64,000 nt of DNA from Thermococcus sp. Bubb.Bath (GCF_012027595.1 NZ_SNUR01000002.1:62001-126000), one strand, 5' to 3'. Counted from the stretch's first letter, positions 25,161 through 32,395 are shown. Numbers and translations: made by a program. The notes: a model not told the origin generated them from the letters alone.

Positions 25161-26701
25161 ACTGCGAGGCTATCTTACCTTACCTAATCATTGTCCCGCT
25201 CTTCGGGGCGTTCTCAATGCCGATAATCAACCTGGCCGGAAGGAAAGCCAGGGAGGCCTGGGCAGTCATTATCTCCGGAATAACTCTCCTGATAGGCTCC
25301 GCGGTCTTCTATGCAGTCTACGAAAACGGCCCGATACTTTACACCCTCGGTGCAAAGAGCCCACTCGGACAGGGGGTGAGCTTTCCCGTAAGAATCGTCT
25401 GGGAGGTTGACCTGCTCTCGGCCTTAATGGTGCTCATGGTGACCCTCGTGGCCTTCCTGGCGGTGGTCTATTCGCTCGGCTACATGAAGCACGATACCGG
25501 CCTTGACAAGTACTACACCCTCATCCTGGTTCTCGAACTTGGAATGCTCGGCATAGCGATAACCGGCGACCTCTTCAACTTCTACGTATTCCTCGAGATA
25601 ATGAGTATAGCGAGCTACGCCCTCGTCGCCTTCAGAAACGACACATGGGAGGGCATCGAGGCGGGCATAAAGTACATGTTCACCGGCTCGATAGCGAGCT
25701 CGCTCGTCCTCCTCGGAATAGCCCTCCTCTACGGCGAATACGGAACCCTCACGATGGGCTACCTCGCGGTTAAACTCGCCCAGAATCCGACGGTTGTCGC
25801 TAAGGTCGCCCTTGCGTTCTTCATCGCAGGACTGCTCTTCAAGAGCGGTGCATCGCCGGTACACATGTGGCTCGCCGATGCCCACCCTGCGGCACCAAGC
25901 TCGATTTCAGCCATGCTTTCCGGCCTGGTCATCAAGATAGGCGGTGTCTACGCCCTCGCCAGGATTCTCTTCAGCATCTACGGGGCAAGCGTGGGCATGA
26001 AGACCGTCGGCTGGATAATTATCCTCTTTGCCTGCATAACCCTCATCGTCGGCAACGCGATGGCGGTGATACAGACGGACATGAAGAGACTTTTAGCTTA
26101 CTCCTCCGTCGGACAGATCGGATACATCCTCCTCGGCCTCGGAATAGGTTTAGCTGCCTATGGAAGCAGAACTGGGGATATTGCCCTCGCTGGAGCGGTA
26201 TACCACACCTTCAACCATGCCCTCATGAAGGCGCTCCTCTTCCTCATAGCTGGAGCTGTCATTCACGAACTCGGGACGAGGAACCTCAACGAGCTGAGCG
26301 GCCTTGCCAAGACCATGCCGAAGACGACCTTCGCCTTTCTCATCGGCGCGGCGGCAATAATAGGAATGCCCCCGCTTAACGGCTTCGCGAGTAAGTGGCT
26401 CATCTACGAGAGCTCGGCTATCTTTAACCCGGTTTTGGGCGCGATAGCGATAATCGGGACTGCCTTCTGTACAGCGGCCTACGTGAGGGTCATCTACACC
26501 TTCTTCGGAAGGCCGAGTGAAAGGGTAATGACGGCAAAAGACCCAGAGGCGAGTATGCTCTGGCCCATGACAATCCTCGTTTTAGCTATAATCGTCATGG
26601 GACTCTTCCCGTGGCAGATAAGCGACAAAGTCATGATCCCAGCGGCGAAGGCACTCGAAAACCAGCTTGGATACATAGCAACCCTCATGGGGGGTGCCTG
26701 A
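25157..26701 (+). CDS. mbhH: Mbh hydrogenase subunit H (MrpD/NuoN-like antiporter)
   Basis: 514 residues, about 14 helices, the large antiporter-like subunit. Conserved features of the family: charged residues within helices (e.g. FYVFLEIMSIASYALVA, FKSGASPVHMWLADAHPAAPS) and the discontinuous helices with Lys and His (VYHTFNHALMKALLFL). It moves protons or sodium in step with H2 production. Confidence 0.93.
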   Translation: MNCEAILPYLIIVPLFGAFSMPIINLAGRKAREAWAVIISGITLLIGSAVFYAVYENGPILYTLGAKSPLGQGVSFPVRIVWEVDLLSALMVLMVTLVAFLAVVYSLGYMKHDTGLDKYYTLILVLELGMLGIAITGDLFNFYVFLEIMSIASYALVAFRNDTWEGIEAGIKYMFTGSIASSLVLLGIALLYGEYGTLTMGYLAVKLAQNPTVVAKVALAFFIAGLLFKSGASPVHMWLADAHPAAPSSISAMLSGLVIKIGGVYALARILFSIYGASVGMKTVGWIIILFACITLIVGNAMAVIQTDMKRLLAYSSVGQIGYILLGLGIGLAAYGSRTGDIALAGAVYHTFNHALMKALLFLIAGAVIHELGTRNLNELSGLAKTMPKTTFAFLIGAAAIIGMPPLNGFASKWLIYESSAIFNPVLGAIAIIGTAFCTAAYVRVIYTFFGRPSERVMTAKDPEASMLWPMTILVLAIIVMGLFPWQISDKVMIPAAKALENQLGYIATLMGGA

Positions 26702-26702
26702 A

Positions 26703-27050
26703 ATGTTCGGCTACTGGGACGCGTTATACTTCGTCTTCGTTTTCATCATCGGCCTCATCCTGGCTTACCTACTTGACCAGTGGGCCAAGAAGAGCGGAAT
26801 GGGGACTAGGGAAGTCGGGAACGGGACGAAGATATTCATCAGCGGCGAAGACCCGGACAGGACAATTCCCGGCTTCGAACACTTAGAGGGCAACTACACC
26901 GGAAGGAACGTCATGTGGGGCCTGACCTACGCCCTCAAGAACTTCTTCACCGTGCTCAGAAGAGAGCACACCGGACTGCTAACCGACTACGTGAGCTACC
27001 TCGTGATAACGGCGGCCTTCGTGCTCGGTGTTTTGTTAATCTGGGGGTGA
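26703..27050 (+). CDS. mbhI: Mbh hydrogenase subunit I
   Basis: 115 residues: N-terminal helix, hydrophilic middle containing GTKIFISGEDPDRTIPGFEHL, C-terminal helix. Resembles the linker subunit that bridges the antiporter and hydrogenase modules. ATG 26703 follows the mbhH stop by one base. Its own stop is followed directly by the first of the three mbh intercistronic elements. Confidence 0.85.
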   Translation: MFGYWDALYFVFVFIIGLILAYLLDQWAKKSGMGTREVGNGTKIFISGEDPDRTIPGFEHLEGNYTGRNVMWGLTYALKNFFTVLRREHTGLLTDYVSYLVITAAFVLGVLLIWG

Positions 27051-27277
27051 ATGGAGATGAGGCAACTTGATGATGTTCGCATTCACTTCCCGTCCGAAGG
27101 ACGGACCAAACGTGCGAACAGTGAAAATAATGCCAGCATGATACCCCCCGCTGGAAAGAATGTGGTTTTGAGAGTGAAAGATTTTCCGCCAGCGCTTACA
27201 TCGGAAGCGAAGCTTCTGGGGGTGTTGGGACTTTGCCCCAACATGCGAAGCAAAGGGCTCTTATGGGGTGAGAGAAG
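27051..27277 (+). repeat. mbh intercistronic element 1 (mbhI/mbhJ)
   Basis: 227 bases with no recognised gene. 5' module: hairpin at 27075-27119. 3' module: TTCCGCCAGCGCTT at 27184-27197 and GCAAAGGGCT at 27250-27259, split by about 50 bases that carry their own stems (GCTTC 27212/GAAGC 27247; GTTGGG 27224/CCCAAC 27237). Shares both modules with elements 2 and 3 and looks like the most diverged or expanded copy. Flanking SD/start regions (27042-27059 and 27264-27280) are similar but clearly diverged. Confidence 0.7.
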
Positions 27278-27287
27278 ATGGCGATAA
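27051..27287 (+). CDS. Possible 78-residue ORF spanning element 1
   Basis: ATG directly follows the mbhI stop and the frame runs through the element, ending 10 bases inside mbhJ. No homology recognised; residues DDVRIHFPSEGRTKRAN resemble the ORFs of elements 2 and 3 near their N-termini, but the C-terminal module is read in a different frame. It may exist only to keep ribosomes moving between mbhI and mbhJ. Confidence 0.25.
   Translation: MEMRQLDDVRIHFPSEGRTKRANSENNASMIPPAGKNVVLRVKDFPPALTSEAKLLGVLGLCPNMRSKGLLWGERRWR
27075..27119 (+). other. RNA hairpin A of element 1
   Basis: Outer stem GTTCGC/GCGAAC (6 bp), inner stem CCGTCC-GAA-GGACGG (6 bp, 27090-27104), separated by 9-base arms; total 45 bases. 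Same geometry as 27823-27867 and 28555-28599. Confidence 0.65.
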
Positions 27288-27808
27288 CCGTTCCCGCTAA
27301 CCAAAATGACCAAAAATCAGACCCCTCGGAGCGCAAAAGGCTTGAGAGGAGGGTAGCCCATCTCTGCAGGTTTATCGGGAGGTCACCCTGGGTCTTTCAC
27401 GTTAACGGTGGCTCGTGCAACGGCTGTGATATTGAAATCATAGCGGCCCTAACGCCGCGCTACGACGCGGAGCGCTTTGGAGTCAAGCTCGTCGGCAGTC
27501 CCAGGCATGCCGACATATTGGTGGTCACAGGTTCGATTACCAACCAGAGCCTTGAGAGGGTAAAGCTCGTCTACGAACAGACCCCAGACCCAAAGATAGT
27601 CATGGCCGTTGGAGCGTGTCCGACGGGAGGAGGCGTCTTCTACGAGAGCCCCTTCACAAACGCACCGCTGAGCAACGTCATTCCAGTTGATGTCTACGTT
27701 CCAGGTTGCCCGCCGAGGCCGGAGGCTATACTCCAGGGAGTCGTTTTGGCCCTGGAGAAACTTGCCAAGATGATTAAGGGTGAGATCTCTGAGGAGGTGG
27801 AAGAATGA
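27278..27808 (+). CDS. mbhJ: Mbh hydrogenase subunit J (NuoB-like small subunit)
   Basis: 176 residues; soluble small subunit with the proximal 4Fe-4S cluster next to the NiFe site. Cysteines in GGSCNGCDIE, VGACPTGGG and PGCPPRP are the NuoB/hydrogenase-small-subunit set. SD-like GGGGTGAGAG lies before ATG 27278. Followed without gap by element 2; its terminal GGAGGTGG and ATGA are repeated before mbhK. Confidence 0.92.
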   Translation: MAITVPANQNDQKSDPSERKRLERRVAHLCRFIGRSPWVFHVNGGSCNGCDIEIIAALTPRYDAERFGVKLVGSPRHADILVVTGSITNQSLERVKLVYEQTPDPKIVMAVGACPTGGGVFYESPFTNAPLSNVIPVDVYVPGCPPRPEAILQGVVLALEKLAKMIKGEISEEVEE

Positions 27809-27975
27809 TGCCAGTTAATGAGGTTCACGATCATTCCGCGCCCGGAGGGCGCCAAAAAGGTGTAAACAGTGGAAAACTACCTGTTAAGGAGTCCCCACCT
27901 AAAGGAAAGCCCATTTTGAAAGACTATCAATTCCGCGAGTGCTTTGTGGAGCAAAGGACTCTCAGGAGGAGGTGA
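27805..27975 (+). CDS. Possible 56-residue ORF spanning element 2
   Basis: ATG overlaps the mbhJ stop (ATGA). The product starts MMPVNEVHDHSAPGGR, nearly the same as the ORF of element 3, and ends within the mbhK SD. Low complexity and polar, no domain recognised. Probably a translational-coupling relay rather than a functional protein. Confidence 0.25.
   Translation: MMPVNEVHDHSAPGGRQKGVNSGKLPVKESPPKGKPILKDYQFRECFVEQRTLRRR
27823..27867 (+). other. RNA hairpin A of element 2
   Basis: Outer GTTCAC/GTAAAC (5 of 6 pairs, one C-A mismatch), inner GCGCCC-GGA-GGGCGC (6 bp, perfect); 45 bases overall. Relative to element 1, inner pairs 1 and 4 and outer pair 5 changed on both sides. Confidence 0.65.
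27938..27960 (+). other. RNA hairpin B of element 2
   Basis: AGTGCTTTGT-GGA-GCAAAGGACT: ten positions, one internal G-G mismatch and one G-U closing pair. Pair 3 is T-A here and C-G in element 3, a compensatory change. Confidence 0.6.
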
Positions 27976-27979
27976 AAGA

Positions 27980-28540
27980 ATGAGTGAAGCTAATCCTGTT
28001 ATCACCGAAGTTAATGAACCTACAAAAGATGAGAACGTAGCAAAGAGAATAGCCGAGCGCTTCCCGAACGTGAACGTTGAGGTGAAAATCAACAAGTGGG
28101 GAAGGAGGAGGGTCTGGGTTAGGGTTCCAAGGGAGGATTACAAGGCCCTGATGAGGTTCATCGAGGAGCTTGATCCGGAGGCCCACTACTCGATAGGAGT
28201 AGAGCAGGATTTGAGCGATGAGCTCGGCTTCGTGAGTCACCTTGTGGTTCACTATAGGGACGCTCCGGCGGTTTCTCTCATCGTGGACGTCCACGCTCCC
28301 AAAGACAACCCGGTTCTTCCGGATATCAGCGATGTCTTTCCAATAGCACTCCAGTTTGAGAGGGAATGTGCGGAGATGGTTGGGCTGGACTTCGAGGGTG
28401 CCCCTGACAAGAGGCGGCTCTTTCTCCCGGACGACTTCCCGGAGGGTATTTACCCACTCCGCCTCGATGATAAGGGGATTTCTGATGAGATGGCGCACAA
28501 CGCAGGTCACCCGTACCTGTTGGGGGGTGGGAAGAAATGA
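27980..28540 (+). CDS. mbhK: Mbh hydrogenase subunit K (NuoC-like)
   Basis: 186 residues, soluble, NuoC/30-kDa family: HYSIGVEQDLSDELGF, DVFPIALQFERECAEMVGLDFEG, and the final LRLDDKGI. Helps dock MbhL to the membrane arm. ATG 27980 has SD GGAGGTG; the upstream in-frame start at 27944 lies inside hairpin B of element 2 and is rejected. Followed directly by element 3. Confidence 0.9.
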   Translation: MSEANPVITEVNEPTKDENVAKRIAERFPNVNVEVKINKWGRRRVWVRVPREDYKALMRFIEELDPEAHYSIGVEQDLSDELGFVSHLVVHYRDAPAVSLIVDVHAPKDNPVLPDISDVFPIALQFERECAEMVGLDFEGAPDKRRLFLPDDFPEGIYPLRLDDKGISDEMAHNAGHPYLLGGGKK

Positions 28541-28713
28541 TGCCAACTAATGAGGTTCACGATCATTCCGCGCCCGAAGGACGCATTAATAGAGCGAACA
28601 AACCCAAAGAAGGCAGTAATAAGGCACCCACTATGGGAGGAGGAAGTAAAGCAGTGAAGAAATTCCGCCAGCGCTTTGCGGAGCAAAGGGCTGTGGGAGG
28701 TGGGAAGAAATGA
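28537..28713 (+). CDS. Possible 58-residue ORF spanning element 3
   Basis: Starts MMPTNEVHDHSAPEGR with an ATG overlapping the mbhK stop (ATGA), and its own TGA overlaps the mbhL ATG (ATGA). It thus bridges two genes with four-base overlaps at both ends. Gly/Lys/Asn-rich, no recognised domain. Confidence 0.28.
   Translation: MMPTNEVHDHSAPEGRINRANKPKEGSNKAPTMGGGSKAVKKFRQRFAEQRAVGGGKK
28555..28599 (+). other. RNA hairpin A of element 3
   Basis: Outer GTTCAC/GCGAAC (5 of 6 pairs), inner GCGCCC-GAA-GGACGC (5 of 6 pairs); 45 bases. Intermediate in sequence between copies 1 and 2. Confidence 0.6.
28670..28692 (+). other. RNA hairpin B of element 3
   Basis: AGCGCTTTGC-GGA-GCAAAGGGCT: nine of ten pairs with the same internal G-G mismatch as element 2. 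It lies just upstream of the mbhL SD (GGGAGGTGGG), so it could affect mbhL translation. Confidence 0.6.
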
Positions 28714-29990
28714 CCGAAAAGGTCGAATACTGGGTTAAGATACCCTTTGGACCCATTCACCCAGGTTTGGAGGAGCCTGAGAAGTTCATACTCACACTCG
28801 ACGGCGAGAGGATAGTGGATGTGGATGTAAAACTCGGCTACAACCTGCGCGGAATCCAGTGGATAGCCCTTAGGAGGAACTACATCCAGATGATGTACCT
28901 TGTAGAGAGGATATGCGGAATCTGCTCTTTCTCCCACAACCACACCTACACGAGGGCCGTTGAGGAAGCGGCGGGCATAGAGGTGCCGGAGAGGGCCGAA
29001 TACATTCGCGTCATCATCGGCGAGCTTGAGAGAATCCACTCCCACCTGTTGAACATCGGCGTTCTGTTCCACGACATAGGCTACGACACACTGTTCCATC
29101 TCACATGGCTAGCCCGTGAGAAAGTCATGGATACCCTTGAGGCTGTCTCTGGAAACCGTGTGAACTACTCAATGACCACCATTGGGGGAGTGAGAAGGGA
29201 CATCGACGAGAAGAAGAGAAGGGTCATCGAGGAGATGATAAAGTACTACAGGGAGGTCTTTCCGCAGATAGAGGAGGCCTTCCTCCACGACCCGACGATA
29301 GAGGCCCGTTTCAGGGATGCGGCGGTGATAAGTAAGCGCATTGCCCTGGAGCAGGGTGCAGTAGGGCCAACTGGAAGGGGAAGTGGAATCAGGGACGACG
29401 CTCGCTGGAGCGAAGGACTTGGAGTCTACCCCGACCTCGGAATAAAGCCCGTAATGCCCCAGGACGTGACAGGGGAGAGGCCGAGAGGGGACGTCTTCGA
29501 CAGAATGGCCGTGAGAATAGGCGAGCTTTACCAGAGCCTTGAACTCATAGAGGGCGCCCTCGATGCCATGCCCGACGGGCCGGTAAAGGCTTTCCCTAAG
29601 GACAACGTCCTCTATGCCAAGCTTAGACTGATGGTTGACGGAGAGGGGATAGGCAGATATGAAGCTCCAAGGGGAGAATTAGTACACTACGTCCGCGGAA
29701 AGAAGGGCTCCGATAAGCCGCTCCGCTGGAAGGCGAGGGAGCCGACGTTCCCGAACCTCTTCGCGGTTGCCAGGGGAGTCATCGGCGACCAGGTGGCAGA
29801 CTTCGTAGTAGCCGTTGCCTCAATAGACCCGTGCCTGAGCTGTACCGACAGGGTCGCCGTGATACAGGACGGCAAGAAGAAAATCCTGACTGAGAAGGAT
29901 CTCCTGAGGGAGTCGATAAAGAAGACGCGCGAGATCAACCCGGAGATCAAGGGAGACCCGAGCCCGCTTGGTGTGGGCTGTGTGAGGTGA
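28710..29990 (+). CDS. mbhL: Mbh hydrogenase large (NiFe catalytic) subunit L (NuoD-like)
   Basis: 426 residues; reduces protons to H2 with electrons from ferredoxin via MbhN/MbhJ. Both Ni-binding CxxC pairs are intact: C69/C72 (RICGIC) and C375/C378 (DPCLSC). This separates Mbh from the sulfane reductase Mbx/Mbs, which lacks a full set. Group 4 enzyme. About 48 residues follow the last Cys, ending GVGCVR. Start overlaps the stop of the element 3 ORF. Confidence 0.95.
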   Translation: MTEKVEYWVKIPFGPIHPGLEEPEKFILTLDGERIVDVDVKLGYNLRGIQWIALRRNYIQMMYLVERICGICSFSHNHTYTRAVEEAAGIEVPERAEYIRVIIGELERIHSHLLNIGVLFHDIGYDTLFHLTWLAREKVMDTLEAVSGNRVNYSMTTIGGVRRDIDEKKRRVIEEMIKYYREVFPQIEEAFLHDPTIEARFRDAAVISKRIALEQGAVGPTGRGSGIRDDARWSEGLGVYPDLGIKPVMPQDVTGERPRGDVFDRMAVRIGELYQSLELIEGALDAMPDGPVKAFPKDNVLYAKLRLMVDGEGIGRYEAPRGELVHYVRGKKGSDKPLRWKAREPTFPNLFAVARGVIGDQVADFVVAVASIDPCLSCTDRVAVIQDGKKKILTEKDLLRESIKKTREINPEIKGDPSPLGVGCVR

Positions 29991-29994
29991 TAGC

Positions 29995-30987
29995 ATGGAC
30001 GTGGTGAGCAACGTAGTTTACCCGGTCGCGGGCCTGCTCGGCCTCTACGCTTTCGTCTCACTTGCCTCGCTCGTCTGGGAGGGAATAGACAGGAAGTTAG
30101 TGGCCAGAATGCAGAGGAGGATTGGTCCGCCGATACTTCAGCCTGTTTACGACTTCCTCAAACTAGCGAGCAAGGAGACGATCATACCTAACACCGCCAG
30201 CTACATGTTTAAAGCAGCGCCGGTTCTTGCCTTGGCGACGGTTATAGCTCTTTTAGTCTACACACCAATGGGCTTCACGCCGATTTTGGCGAGCAAGGGG
30301 GACGTCATCGTCTTCATTTACCTCCTGACCCTCATCAGCTTCTTCAAAATTCTCGGTGCCATAAGCTCAGGGAATCCCTACGCCAAGATAGGGGCTGCCA
30401 GGGAGGCCACGATAATGGTCTCAAGGGAACCTGCGATGATGCTGGCGATATTCACAATAATGTGGCGCATTGGAAAACTTGGCGTAGACAAGCCCTTCAG
30501 CATGGGGACCTTTTATCAGCACAACATCTGGGAGATAGGGACCCCAATGAGCTTTGTTGGGGCGGTTATACTCCTCTACGTCTTCGCGGTCTGGCTGGCA
30601 AGCGAGATAGAGGTCGGGTTCTTCAACATTCCGGATGCGGAAGAGGAGATAGCGGAGGGACTCCTCGTCGAGTACAGCGGGAGGTACCTGGCTTTGCTCA
30701 AGCTGACTCACTCAATGAAAGCTTTCATCTCAGCCTCTCTTGTGGTTGCAATATTCTTCCCATGGGGAATTTCCGGCTACTTCGGGCTGACGGGCATTTC
30801 AGCAAACGTAGGGGATCTGCTCTTCCACACTTTGAAGGTGTTCATACTCCTCTTCGTCGTCCAGAGTGTCTTTAGAGCAGTAACGGGAAGACTGAAGATA
30901 ACGCAGGCCGTTGACTTTCTATGGAAGAACGTCTTCCTGGCCTCACTGGTCGGTTCGCTCCTTATTGCAATGGAGGTGATAATGTGA
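29995..30987 (+). CDS. mbhM: Mbh hydrogenase subunit M (NuoH-like)
   Basis: 330 residues, about eight helices, NuoH family: RRIGPPILQPVYDFLKL, the SGNPYAKIGAAREATIMVSREPAM loop facing MbhL/J, and EVGFFNIPDAEEEIAEGLLVEYSGRYLAL. Anchors the hydrogenase module to the membrane. SD GGTGATAG before ATG 29995; overlaps mbhN. Confidence 0.93.
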   Translation: MDVVSNVVYPVAGLLGLYAFVSLASLVWEGIDRKLVARMQRRIGPPILQPVYDFLKLASKETIIPNTASYMFKAAPVLALATVIALLVYTPMGFTPILASKGDVIVFIYLLTLISFFKILGAISSGNPYAKIGAAREATIMVSREPAMMLAIFTIMWRIGKLGVDKPFSMGTFYQHNIWEIGTPMSFVGAVILLYVFAVWLASEIEVGFFNIPDAEEEIAEGLLVEYSGRYLALLKLTHSMKAFISASLVVAIFFPWGISGYFGLTGISANVGDLLFHTLKVFILLFVVQSVFRAVTGRLKITQAVDFLWKNVFLASLVGSLLIAMEVIM

Positions 30988-31418
30988 AGGCTCCAATCCT
31001 CGTCCCAGTGGTGCTCAGGAACCTGTTCAAGAGACCAGCAACTAACCGCTTCCCTCAGATGGAGCCGGTGCCGATTCCTGAGGACTTCAGGGGTATGATA
31101 AGTTACAACGTGGACAAATGCGTCGGGTGCAGGATGTGCGTCAACGTCTGCCCGGCAGGGGTTTTTGTTTACCTCCCTGAGATACGGAAGGTGGCCCTCT
31201 GGACGGCAAGATGTATCTACTGCGGCCAGTGTGTCGACGTATGCCCGACCGGAGCGCTTCAGCTCAGCAGGGACTTCCTCCTGGCCAGCTACGACAACAA
31301 AAGCGACCGTTTCATCCCGCTGGAGCCAGAGAAGGTCGAGGAAATAAAGAGAAAGCTGGAAGAGCAGAAGAAGGTCAAAGAGGCCGCGAAGAAGGAGAAG
31401 GAAGGGAAAAATGTCTGA
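30984..31418 (+). CDS. mbhN: Mbh hydrogenase subunit N (NuoI-like ferredoxin-type)
   Basis: 144 residues with two 4Fe-4S motifs, CVGCRMCVNVCPAG and CIYCGQCVDVCPTG; accepts electrons from ferredoxin and passes them to MbhJ. Lys/Glu-rich C-terminal tail. GTG 30984 overlaps the mbhM stop and follows GGAGGTGA. Last gene of the operon; a T-rich stretch follows the stop, 8 bases before the convergent ferritin-like gene ends. Confidence 0.92.
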   Translation: MKAPILVPVVLRNLFKRPATNRFPQMEPVPIPEDFRGMISYNVDKCVGCRMCVNVCPAGVFVYLPEIRKVALWTARCIYCGQCVDVCPTGALQLSRDFLLASYDNKSDRFIPLEPEKVEEIKRKLEEQKKVKEAAKKEKEGKNV

Positions 31419-31425
31419 TTTTTCT

Positions 31426-31911
31426 TTATCCTTCATTGACCCCCATCTTAATTGCCAGCTTTTTCAGGGATTCATAGTGACCCCTTTCAACGTCCGCCAG
31501 TGTGAGGTAGACTTCCCTGAGTCGCTGGTTCTTGGTTTCCTCCGCGAGCTTGCAGTAGATGGTCTCTGCCAGCTTCTCGCTCTCCATCGCTACCTGGAGG
31601 ACGTCTTCCAAATCCTCAACCTTCCAGAACTTGCCAAGGACGTTTAGCGATTCTACGTTCGGGATATCCACCTCCACCAACTCTTCCCCGTAGTTCTCAC
31701 GGTAGATCTTGTAGAGCTCGTCGCCGTGCCCCTTTGACTCGTCCCCAAGTCGCTTGAAGGTGTTCACAACTTCCTCTGGGAGACCAATCTCCCTGGCTCT
31801 CTCAGCTAGTTTCCAGTAGGTTTCGGCTTCCTCGTATTCCCCCTTTACCCAGTAGGAGAGGAGCTCCCTCTCGTTCAGCTTCCTTATCTCGTTCAGGATT
31901 TCCACGACCAT
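31426..31911 (-). CDS. Ferritin-like (rubrerythrin-type) protein, second of a tandem pair
   Basis: 161 residues forming a four-helix bundle with E-rich helices: GEYEEAETYWKLAERA, SKGHGDELYKIY, AMESEKLAETIYCKLAEE, DVERGHYESLKKLA. The E/ExxH spacing is that of diiron ferritin-like proteins (COG1633-like), with possible peroxidase or iron-handling function. ATG 31911 with SD GGGTGG, starting just after the stop of its paralogue. Confidence 0.72.
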   Translation of the reverse strand: MVVEILNEIRKLNERELLSYWVKGEYEEAETYWKLAERAREIGLPEEVVNTFKRLGDESKGHGDELYKIYRENYGEELVEVDIPNVESLNVLGKFWKVEDLEDVLQVAMESEKLAETIYCKLAEETKNQRLREVYLTLADVERGHYESLKKLAIKMGVNEG

Positions 31912-31912
31912 T

Positions 31913-32392
31913 TCAACCACCCAGCTTTTCATATTCAGTCTTTAGGGCCTCGTAATGAGTTTTCTCAACCTCTGCAAGCTTCAGGTAGAGCTCCTTCAGC
32001 CTCTCGTCTTCCGCTTTCTCCGTCAGGAGCTTGTAGACCTTGTGGGCGGTCAGCTCGCTCTCCATCGCCGCCTCGAGGACTTCCTTTATCTGGTCAGCCC
32101 TCTCGAACTTGTTCAGAACAGATAGAACTTCCACAGGCGGAATATTTGTTTTCGGCTCTATCAAAAAGCTCTCCCTGAAAACCCTCCCCAGCTCATCGGC
32201 GTGTCTCTGGGAGTCTTTTGAAAGCTTCTCAAAAACTTTAACGATGCTCTCCTCAAGGCCGAGCGCCTTTGTCCTCTCCGCGAGCTCTTTGTAGAGCTCT
32301 GCTTCCTCCTTCTCTCCGCTTATCCAGTAGGCTAAGGTCTCCTCATAGCTCAGCTTCGAGAGCATCCCAATGACCTCATCAACGTCCATCAT
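31913..32392 (-). CDS. Ferritin-like (rubrerythrin-type) protein, first of a tandem pair
   Basis: 159 residues, paralogue of the downstream gene with the same four-helix pattern (EKEEAELYKELAERT, SQRHADELGRVF, AMESELTAHKVYKLLTE, EVEKTHYEAL). Two ATG codons, 32392 and 32389, are both possible. Overlaps nothing but is 3 bases after the ASCH gene: ASCH, ferritin 1, ferritin 2 form one transcription unit. Confidence 0.72.
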   Translation of the reverse strand: MMDVDEVIGMLSKLSYEETLAYWISGEKEEAELYKELAERTKALGLEESIVKVFEKLSKDSQRHADELGRVFRESFLIEPKTNIPPVEVLSVLNKFERADQIKEVLEAAMESELTAHKVYKLLTEKAEDERLKELYLKLAEVEKTHYEALKTEYEKLGG

Positions 32393-32395
32393 AAC

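Larger units (their letters stand above)
27809..27979 (+). repeat. mbh intercistronic element 2 (mbhJ/mbhK)
   Basis: 171 bases. Hairpin A at 27823-27867 and hairpin B at 27938-27960. Flanked by the 18-base repeat GAGGAGGTGGAAGAATGA (27791-27808) and GAGGAGGTGAAAGAATGA (27966-27983), one mismatch, each containing the SD and ATGA of the junction. The middle (about 27870-27930) is unlike the other copies. Confidence 0.78.
28541..28709 (+). repeat. mbh intercistronic element 3 (mbhK/mbhL)
   Basis: 169 bases with hairpin A at 28555-28599 and hairpin B at 28670-28692. Flanked by TGGGGGGTGGGAAGAAATGA (28521-28540) and TGGGAGGTGGGAAGAAATGA (28694-28713), 19 of 20 identical. Its first ~35 bases are almost the same as element 2, its middle is not. 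Confidence 0.78.

Noticed and set aside
27809-27979. Elements 2 and 3 as ordinary small protein genes
   Set aside because: The middles are unrelated, element 1 reads the 3' module in another frame, and base-pair changes are compensatory; an RNA or mobile element explains the pattern better. Listed as low-confidence ORFs only.
22665-31418. Mbx/Mbs sulfane reductase instead of Mbh
   Set aside because: The L subunit keeps all four Ni-ligand cysteines, only one MrpD-like subunit is present, and the gene order is that of mbhA-N.
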